Below, one piece after another: positions 47,001 through 64,000 of a DNA stretch of 64,000 nt. The stretch's first letter is position 1. Each line of letters starts with the position of its first letter. Location of the stretch: positions 304,573 to 368,572 of the forward strand of contig BNBX01000003.1 in the NCBI GenBank assembly GCA_014656175.1, written 5' to 3'. This stretch comes from Streptomyces werraensis (lineage in GTDB: Bacteria > Actinomycetota > Actinomycetes > Streptomycetales > Streptomycetaceae). The position numbers were made by a program, and so were the translations under genes. The notes beneath the pieces were generated by a model. That model had not been told where the DNA came from. It saw only the letters and a list, made by a program, of their open reading frames with translations, and did no database searches.

Positions 47001-48859
47001 CGCTGGGGGCGGTGGACGTACTGCCGCCGGCCGAACGCCACCGGCTGCTGCACGGACCCGCCCGCCCGCACCAGGCGCCGCCGCCCCCCGCGACGCTGCC
47101 CGCGCTGATCGAGGCCGCCGTCGACCGGTGGCCGGACGGACTCGCCCTCGAAGCGGGGGAGTCGACGCTCACCTTCGCGGAGGCGGAGGCCCGCGCCAAC
47201 CGGCTGGCGCACCGGCTCATCGCCCGCGGGGCTGGGCCGGGTGACATCGTCGCGCTGGTCCTGCCGCGCTCGGCGGACATGGTCCTCGCCCAGCTCGCCG
47301 TGGCGAAGGCGGGCGCCGCGTTCCTGCCGGTGGACCCGGGCTACCCGGCCGAGCGGGTCGCGCTGATGCTGCGCGACGCGCGGCCCGCCGTCACCCTGAC
47401 CGCCGAGGAGGTCGCCGGCCTGCTCGCCGCACCGCCCGACGGCACGCCGGACCACCGGCCCGCCGACGCCGACCGCGTGCGCCCGCTGCACCTCGACGAC
47501 CCGGCGTACGTCATCTACACCTCCGGCTCCACCGGCACCCCGAAGGGCGTCGTCGTCACGCACCGGGGACTGGCCGCGTTCGCCGCCGCCGAGGCCGCGC
47601 ACTACCAGGTCGGCGCCGGGGACCGCGTCCTGGCCTTCGCCACGCCCAGCTTCGACGCCTCCGTGCTGGAGCTGTGCATGTCCCTGCCGCACGGCGCGGC
47701 CCTCGTCGTACCGCCGCCCGGACCGCTGCTCGGCGACGAACTCGCCGCCGTCCTGCGCGACGCGCGCATCACGCACACCCTGCTGCCGCCCGCCGCGCTC
47801 GCCACCCTCCCGCCGGACACCCCCGGCACCCTGCCCGACCTGCACACCCTGATCGTCGGCGCGGACGCCTGCCGGGCCGAACTGGTCGCCCGCTGGGCAC
47901 CCCACCACCGCATGATCAACTCCTACGGGCCCACCGAGGCCACCGTCGTCGCCACCTGGTCCGACCCGCTCGCACCGGACGGCGAGGCACCGCCCATCGG
48001 CCGCGCCCTGCCCGCCACCGCCGCCTACGTCCTCGACACCCGCCTGCGCCCGGTCCCCGACGGCGTGCCCGGCGAACTGTGGCTCGCCGGACCGGCCCTG
48101 GCCCGCGGCTACCTGGGCCGCCCGGGCCTGACGGCGACGCGCTTCACCGCCGACCCGTTCGGCCCGCCCGGCGCCCGCATGTACCGCACCGGCGACCTGG
48201 TCCGCCGCGACGCCCGCGGCGAACTGCACTACCTGGGCCGCACCGACCACCAGCTCAAGCTGCGCGGCCACCGCATCGAGGCCGGCGAGGTGGAGGCGAC
48301 CCTGGTGCGCCACCCGGCGGTCCTGGACGCCGTGGTGAGCGTGCGGGAGGACGAACCCGGGCTGCCGCGCCTGGTGGCCCACGTGCTCGTCGCCCCCGAC
48401 GCCGAACCGCCCGCCGGCGCCGAGCTGCGGGCCCTCGCCGCCCGCACCCTGCCCGCACCCATGGTGCCCTCGGCGTTCGTGACGATGGACCGCTTCCCGC
48501 TCACGGAGAACGGCAAGACCGACCGGTCCGCGCTGCCCGCCCCCGTCCCGGAGACCCGGCAGCCCGACGCCGCGCACGTACCGCCCCGCACACCCACCGA
48601 GGAGGCCGTCGCCGCCCTGTGGGAGGAGGCCCTGGAGACCGCCGTGGGCGCCGAGGACGACTTCTTCGCCCTGGGCGGTGACTCCCTGCGGGCCCTGCTC
48701 ATCGCCTCCCGCGCCAACGACACCTTCGGCGTGCACCTGACGCCCCGCGACGTCCTGGTGGGCCGCACCGTCGCCGCCCTGGCGGACCTGGTGGAGGAAC
48801 AGGTGCTGAGCGAACTCGAAGACGCCGCACGCGGCGACAGCGACCACGAAGAACGGTGA
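30206..48859 (+). CDS. Nonribosomal peptide synthetase 1, five modules (A-T, three C-A-T-E, C-A-T)
   Basis: 6217 residues from the ATG at 30206 (AAGGA ~10 nt upstream). Domain order: A1-T1, C2-A2-T2-E2, C3-A3-T3-E3, C4-A4-T4-E4, C5-A5-T5. Carrier serines fall near residues 556, 1635, 3143, 4661 and 6160. Every E domain keeps HHxxxDxxSW. C2 is LCL-type; C3, C4 and C5 are DCL-type, matching the epimerization pattern. There is no starter C, formyltransferase or methyltransferase, so synthesis starts from a free amino acid. The last ~40 residues ([16 protein letters not shown]) look like a docking helix for NRPS2, which starts 13 nt later. Predicted output: X1-D-X2-D-X3-D-X4-X5 bound to T5. The usual accessory MbtH protein is not in the window. 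Confidence 0.97.
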   Translation: MTDLHAPRPATPASPAAGPVPPARADHATRHVPLGEVFTGWATRDPHAPAVTDGRRTWSYGELARRAGRLGAHLAANGAGPERTVALVLPRSMELIAAELAVALTGAAFLPVDPDYPAERRELMLADAAPAVVLDDRDRVRALLDDEDREAAAPVPRVLPDHAAYVIFTSGSTGTPKGVTVTHRGIAGFTAAAAERYAVGPGDRVLQFSSPSFDASVLELFISVLSGATLVVPPHGPWLGDELAAVLAEHRITHTLIPPAALATLPDPTDLGGLPSLRTLIVGAEACPATLVDRWAPGRRMINSYGPTEATIVATWTGPLTAGTGTPTIGGPLPGTEAHVLDAALRPVPPGGEGELYVGGDGLARGYLNRPGLTATRFVAHPFGPAGARLYRTGDRVRRRDDGELEFLGRADRQVKVRGFRIEPGEIEAALTRDPQVREAVVVVRDQDPGRGRLIGYVTPAAPARRPAPARLRAALAAALPAHMVPSAIVVLDALPLTPQNKIDLRALPAPGAAPTERHVAPRTDGERTLAAIWADVLGVDTVGIDDDFFDLGGDSILAARVLTRIREASGARLTLRDVFTARTISALAPLTAEPSAAPPEPIPAAPRSEPVPLSGAQRRLWFLDDLTDGGTEYNTGVALRLRGPLDTRALERALHRLAARHDSLRTTFATVDGQGVQLVAPEPDLPLRTADVGHVPDGRRDSAVEHLLTEELRRPHDLTSGPLTRALLVRRAPEDHVLLLAQHHIVTDGWSVGVLTRDLAALYRAEATGEPDGLPEQAVQYPDFALWERGRHTSDAHADDLAYWRRHLAGLQQLELPTDRPRPAVRTTAGAAHRQDVPRPLVDRLRQLAAGRDTTVFTVFAAAAAVLFARYSGQRDVAFGTVTNGRDRRELEDVTGFFANTVVLRGEVDDAATVDRFVQSMRATVLDAFAHDGVPFDRVVEELAPPRDPSRTPLVQALVVQQAAPARPPVAAGLRIDDHPLPRPAARFDLVLEFAPRADGGHELTVEYNTDLFDAATVARMARQLHHLLEGMADGPQRTLADLPLLSDDERRVLLDSWNPPASGGDPTADTTLPALFEEQVTRTPDRTAVTCGDARLDYAGLNRRANRLARLLVARGAGPESLVALCLPRTAGLLPVLWAVLKSGAGYLPVDPGYPAERIRFMLTDAAPALVLATRETAHALPEDCEPLLLEDVAPFVTDTTADAQAGTEAGLADPAGAEAGLADADLTDADRRAPLHASHPAYVIYTSGSTGRPKGVVVTHRSVAALAAWARDMFTARGFSHVVASTSLNFDVSVFELLCPLTAGGSVEVIADLTALADLTDGSRPRRAGLLSGVPSALSRVFGGDGALEADTVVLAGEALPARTVRDIKDAMPAAEVANLYGPTEATVYATAWFAGGTVPDQAPPIGRPVARTRAYVLDRLLRPQPPGVTGELYLGGGGLARGYLHRPGLTAARFVADPFGAPGERMYRTGDLVRWSADGRLEYLGRVDQQVKVRGFRIELGEVEEALRGCAGVAEAAATVRDADGHRRLAGYVVPAPGATVEPEAVRRALGRTLPEYMVPAAVVVLPALPLNPNGKLDRGRLPDPAPAERAARHVAPRTATERTLAAIWAGVLHVERVGADDNFFALGGDSILSIQVVAQARQAGLTISSRDLYQHQTLAALARRADEAGSRRGAAPAAPVEATGAAPLTPIQHWLFDSAAERAGHFAQTLSLDLPADVDESALQAALDDVVAHHDALRSRFLADGAGVRWLIDGPAARCRLTRHTGPDTDAPHLGPYDLDRGPLLRAVLHDRGDGRPPVLHLSVHHLVVDGVSWRLLLEDLDLAYRARREGRDGAAALPRKSSPLRQWAERLAAHTAAGGFAEEKAYWRRETEGAAAALPTDMEGANTYASQRSVTVRIGPEDTDLLLRRLPETYRTRANDVLLAALGRVLCGWSGHERVLVDVEGHGREDLFADVDTSRTVGWFTTRHPVALAVPPEAGWDGVLKRVKEHLRAVPRHGIGHGALTLPGHDGAPLPATGARISFNYLGRFGLSETSGEGLFRGPARPLELDADPDSTRPHPLEVVGRLDSDSLEFTWFYSDRLHRPETVADLAERYADALAGLARHAARPGAAGRTPSDFPLARLGQDHVDRIAGEDPAGLEDVHPLTPTQAGMLFHRLSQADRGVYFQQLTFVLDGVPDPAVLADAWQRVTDRTPVLRARVVWEDVPEPLLVVQRRAAVPVESADWRGLTAAEQDERLRGLLDRDRARGVDLTRAPLQRLVLARVSDGAVRVVWSFDHLILDGWSLFQVLSDVFACHAGLSGTAPMTLPERRPFRDYVAWLREHTDGTEGERHWRARLDGLAETTALPFDREPRESHRAESTAAVRVTLPEAVTKSLLDVARTAGLTVNTLVQGAWAVLMSRQAGRDEVVFGTTVSGRPPELPGSDAITGLFIATLPTRVRVPRDEPLLTWLARLQQEQSEDRRHDHVPLHRMTAYTDLPERAALFDSIVVFENYPVDDDLAAAHGLGLTCLEGIETTNYPLSLVAYPGAELALRLGYDPDLFDAATVERMAEYLTVLLEGFATTPRSTPVRLSLLTAARREQVLHTWNDTATDTPVTTTADLFAAQVERTPDAVALLAGDERLTYRDLDARAGALAGRLAALGVRPEVAVGVLMDRSPALVVAQLALARLGGVYVPLDGRAPADRLRTMLAEAGAALLLTDAGWHATAVDLLPEGHVLRPDLDTEGPTADLAAVPRVHPDNVQYLMFTSGSTGNPKGVAVRQRDVAALALDRAFASHDRVLVHSPHAFDASTYELWVPLLRGGTAVLAPPGELDAAAVRHAITEQGVSSLFMTIGLFRLFAQEDPACLRGAREVWTGGEAVPGAAVRRVLDACPDLTVVDVYGPTETTTFATRRPFHAGDTLPAALPIGRPLDDTRAYVLDGALQPQPPGVPGELYLAGAGLARGYTGRPGATAARYLADPYGPPGGRMYRTGDIVRWSADGDLHFVGRADDQIKIRGFRVEPAEIEARLTAHPAIAEAVVSVSRHEGRKRLVAHLVPAPGAAVPQTAELRAHVAAELPDYMVPAAFVPLAELPLTTNGKVDRRRLPAPEWSAAADSAYRAPRTEAEQVLAGIWADLLGVERVGLDDHFFMLGGDSIVSIQVVSRARATGLALTPRDLFRHPTLAALAAASSGAAATVAGTGPVAGEVPLTPIQHWFLDAEPPRPEYFNQSVVVETGEDVDPAALHAALAALWSHHDALRARFTRSTDGTWRQEYASADADVPELLRVHDLSGQDADAAAQAEARLTHEAHTGFRLDTGPLITARLFTGGGRPPRLLLTAHHLIVDGVSWRVLLEDLETAYRQAGNGEPVRLPQRTTSVREWVRRLTARTGEAGLAAQRAHWADVSRHCAAPLPEDLDGGNTAADLRAVTVRLDRRRTEDLLRKVPGVYRTRVDDVLLTALGRVLADWTGRSTVAVGLEGHGREDQHFDDLDLSRTVGWFTSLFPVVLDLPDADWGTVLKAVKEQLRAVPDRGLGYGALRHLAGDGHLAGAPLPGISFNYLGRFDWSAADAELVRAVPGGLDGAEDPGAPRPHLLDVVARVEDDQLEITWHYSGGRHREKTVASLAGGMLRSLEEIVAHCATPRAGGRTPSDFPLARLDQAAVDRVVGDGRGVEDVYPLTPMQAGMLFHSLLDPQGRTYVNQVQVVLHGVTDPHALAAAWQDTADANAILRTRLVWQETAEPLQVVEKRAAVPVTHHDWTGWSDERRARETDALLAADREAGIDLGAAPLMRLALIKLAPDRVRMVWTFHHVLLDGWSAAQVFDEVCERYAARTGGRRPQVPDRAPFARYLEWLAGQDTARAERHWRDTLTGFAVPTELPRDRRPADTHGASSSGTVRVALGTEVSARLRDTAQRAGLTVNTVLQGAWGLLLHHYGGGDDVVFGTTVSGRPAELPGVTSMVGLFINTLPTRLRVDLRRPVLEWLRELQAAQSESRRHDFVSLAQLQSWSDVPGGTGLFDSIVVFENYPFDAGALARHGLAVEQERDVEPTSYALSVVVAPGDDVTVSLDYDPAAFDAATVERIGASLRTLLTQFAADADRSLADLALLEPADGRRLLDRLAGPGAELPRRTLPDAFAAQVARTPDAPAVSSGTHHLTYRQLDERANRLARLLIEAGAGPERFVALALPRTADLVVALLAVLKSGAAYLPVDPGYPAERIAFLFDDVRPDAVITSAETSARLPEGPYTRIALDDPGWAARSAAASAAPVGDGERRARLLPDHPAYVIHTSGSTGRPKGVVVPHASAVALTDWAAAEFTGRGLAHVVASTSLNFDVSVFEIFSPLLAGGRVEVVRDLLALAERSEPWRAGLLSAVPSALGRLLAEDTVHVVADTVVLAGEALPAHAVQQVRAAVPGCRVMNVYGPTEATVYATAFTCDPADPDRMPPIGRPVGGARAYVLDARMRPVPVGAPGELYLAGTGVARGYLNRPGLTAGRFLADPFGPPGSRMYRTGDLVRWSADGDLLYLGRTDDQVKVRGFRIELGELEAALTRHPQVAAAAARVVEHDGHKRLVGYAVPRDGDLPAPAELRAFLARTLPDHLVPAAVVPLERLPLGATGKLDRRALPEPVWSAAATPQGTRPPSTPTEQTLAAIWAQVLGVPDVGATDNYFALGGDSILGIQIVSAARRAGLTLTPRHLFAHQTIAELAAAVDTSPAGPATATAEQGPVVGDVPLTPVQHWLFDTLTGDPARFTQAVSFEVAPGTDEALLRAALTAVLEQHDALRMRYEPVGDGGWRQVGTPPGAAPHLEVHRAPEDPADVAAALCSGFDLADGPLLKAALCHRDGDLPPVLLLAAHHLVVDAVSWRVILEDLEAAHRALLTGGTPDLGAKTTSFRDWARRLAAHTADGGFDDEVAHWHALHPTDLPADLPGGNTAADEATVTVGLGAEETRRLLTEVPEAYRTRVNDVLLCALGRVLARWTEQDRVVVALEGHGREDLFDGVDLSRTVGWFTTMFPVGLDVPRDAGLGTALKTVKENLRAVPRGGVGYGALRHLHPTAGAGLPALPQIGFNYLGRQDRDTGGDGLLRAPHEGLTGGMDRSAERPHLIDVLGQVTDERLEFTWSYSRAVHRPETVARLAEETAEELRRIVAHCAGPGAGGRTPSDFPLASLDQAAVDRLVGDGRDVTDVYPLTPTQTGMVVHGMDEPGEGLYVEQITFVADGVRDPALLADAWQHVVDATPVLRTAVALTGVPVPLQTVHRDVRLPVTRLDWSGLGPAEQEGALRRLLDEDRARGIDLGRPPLLRVTLIRLGPDEVRVVWTFHHVLLDGWSVFHVLSDVLQAHAALAAGSEPRLPARRPFADYAAWLAGRDGAAAEEHWKAALAGYAAPTPLPYDRRPAPGAAARSGTWLSQRLDAAGTARLTGFARRHRLTLNTLVQGAWALLLARSGGGRDVCFGTTVSGRPADLPGADTITGLFITTLPARVTVDDTMPCPAWLREVQAARAEDRRYDHVPLTDLHQWSELPAGTALFDSLLVFENYPVGDATAGAHGVHVHGLDAREATNYPLTVVISPGDELTVELGYDPRYFDEATADALAARLVHTLTALAASGDEAPLGAVDVLPPAERHRLLHGPARPHQAPPPPATLPALIEAAVDRWPDGLALEAGESTLTFAEAEARANRLAHRLIARGAGPGDIVALVLPRSADMVLAQLAVAKAGAAFLPVDPGYPAERVALMLRDARPAVTLTAEEVAGLLAAPPDGTPDHRPADADRVRPLHLDDPAYVIYTSGSTGTPKGVVVTHRGLAAFAAAEAAHYQVGAGDRVLAFATPSFDASVLELCMSLPHGAALVVPPPGPLLGDELAAVLRDARITHTLLPPAALATLPPDTPGTLPDLHTLIVGADACRAELVARWAPHHRMINSYGPTEATVVATWSDPLAPDGEAPPIGRALPATAAYVLDTRLRPVPDGVPGELWLAGPALARGYLGRPGLTATRFTADPFGPPGARMYRTGDLVRRDARGELHYLGRTDHQLKLRGHRIEAGEVEATLVRHPAVLDAVVSVREDEPGLPRLVAHVLVAPDAEPPAGAELRALAARTLPAPMVPSAFVTMDRFPLTENGKTDRSALPAPVPETRQPDAAHVPPRTPTEEAVAALWEEALETAVGAEDDFFALGGDSLRALLIASRANDTFGVHLTPRDVLVGRTVAALADLVEEQVLSELEDAARGDSDHEER
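32035..36590 (+). other. NRPS1 module 2: C(LCL)-A-T-E
   Basis: C2 has RRLWFLDD and HHIVTDGWS (His pair from 32435). A2 pocket residues D-V-F-S-V-A-L-V-Y-K; no confident substrate. The first six residues recall piperazate-type pockets, from memory and unverified. T2 Ser at 35108. E2 has [10 protein letters not shown] (35633) and EGHGRED, NYLGR. Confidence 0.8.
36650..41095 (+). other. NRPS1 module 3: C(DCL)-A-T-E
   Basis: C3 opens with [13 protein letters not shown]. Its catalytic motif is DHLILDGW, that is, the first His of HHxxxDG is Asp (codon at 37052) while the catalytic second His is kept. A3 pocket D-A-Y-F-W-G-V-T-F-K, Val/Ile-type. T3 Ser at 39632. E3 [10 protein letters not shown] at 40187. 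Confidence 0.8.
41195..45620 (+). other. NRPS1 module 4: C(DCL)-A-T-E
   Basis: C4 [13 protein letters not shown] and HHVLLDGWS (41594). A4 pocket D-V-F-S-V-A-V-V-Y-K differs from A2 at one position, so modules 2 and 4 should load the same residue. T4 Ser at 44186. E4 [10 protein letters not shown] at 44726. Confidence 0.8.
45720..48859 (+). other. NRPS1 module 5: C(DCL)-A-T plus C-terminal docking region
   Basis: C5 HHVLLDGWS at 46124. A5 pocket D-A-L-L-I-G-S-V-V-K differs from A1 at one position, so residues 1 and 5 are probably the same amino acid. T5 Ser at 48683; no E domain, so residue 5 stays L. The acidic helical tail is the likely donor docking element. Confidence 0.78.
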
Positions 48860-48872
48860 GGACCGGACGACC

Positions 48873-64000
<15,128 letters not shown>

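Overview
The window is very GC-rich actinomycete DNA and reads as Streptomyces chromosome. The evidence is codon-position GC bias, GTG and TTG starts, rare TTA codons confined to a few genes, a Streptomyces subtilisin inhibitor almost identical to the classical protein, a streptogrisin-type protease, and paired GAF/PAS-PP2C phosphatases.

Region 1 (1-25450) is a mosaic of ordinary chromosomal genes. It holds the 3' end of a GH9 cellulase, a ribbon-helix-helix antitoxin with a degenerate Fic/Doc-like partner, a sigma-like/zinc-finger/transmembrane/ricin-lectin fusion, an FMN-dependent lactate monooxygenase and the SSI protease inhibitor. Next come a three-gene minus-strand operon (haem-oxygenase-like redox protein, HemK-like methyltransferase, CDGSH protein), a flavin reductase, a Ppx/GppA phosphatase and an ArsR-SRPBCC pair. 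These are followed by a complete NHLM-type peptide export operon (double-glycine precursor, HlyD adaptor, C39-peptidase ABC exporter, second ABC protein), a secreted serine protease, two large divergent SpoIIE/PP2C regulators and a CBS-domain protein. Several gene ends are marked by long perfect inverted repeats.

Region 2 (25727-64000, continuing past the right edge) is a nonribosomal peptide cluster, all on the plus strand: type II thioesterase, a 0.9 kb non-coding gap, cytochrome P450, a serine hydrolase of the penicillin-binding-protein/beta-lactamase fold with a C-terminal beta-rich domain, and two giant synthetases. NRPS1 is A-T / C-A-T-E / C-A-T-E / C-A-T-E / C-A-T. NRPS2 so far reads C-A-T-E / C-A-T / C-A-T-E / C-A and is cut by the window end. 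Condensation-domain subtype matches the epimerization pattern at every junction (LCL after L-modules, DCL after E domains), so the line is co-linear and probably active.

Working model: a peptide of at least nine residues with D-configuration at positions 2, 3, 4, 6 and 8, threonine at 7 and a valine-type residue at 9. Sites 1 and 5 share one pocket type, sites 2 and 4 another, and sites 6 and 8 have acidic pockets suited to basic residues. The first module starts directly with an A domain (no starter condensation or formylation domain), leaving a free N-terminal amine. The adjacent hydrolase has the SxxK/YxN/HxG layout of stand-alone PBP-type thioesterases that perform head-to-tail macrocyclization (SurE-like). 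Together these suggest a large head-to-tail cyclic peptide, perhaps oxidised by the P450, with expression gated by TTA (bldA) codons in the first two genes of the P450-to-NRPS run. Product identity cannot be fixed from this window.
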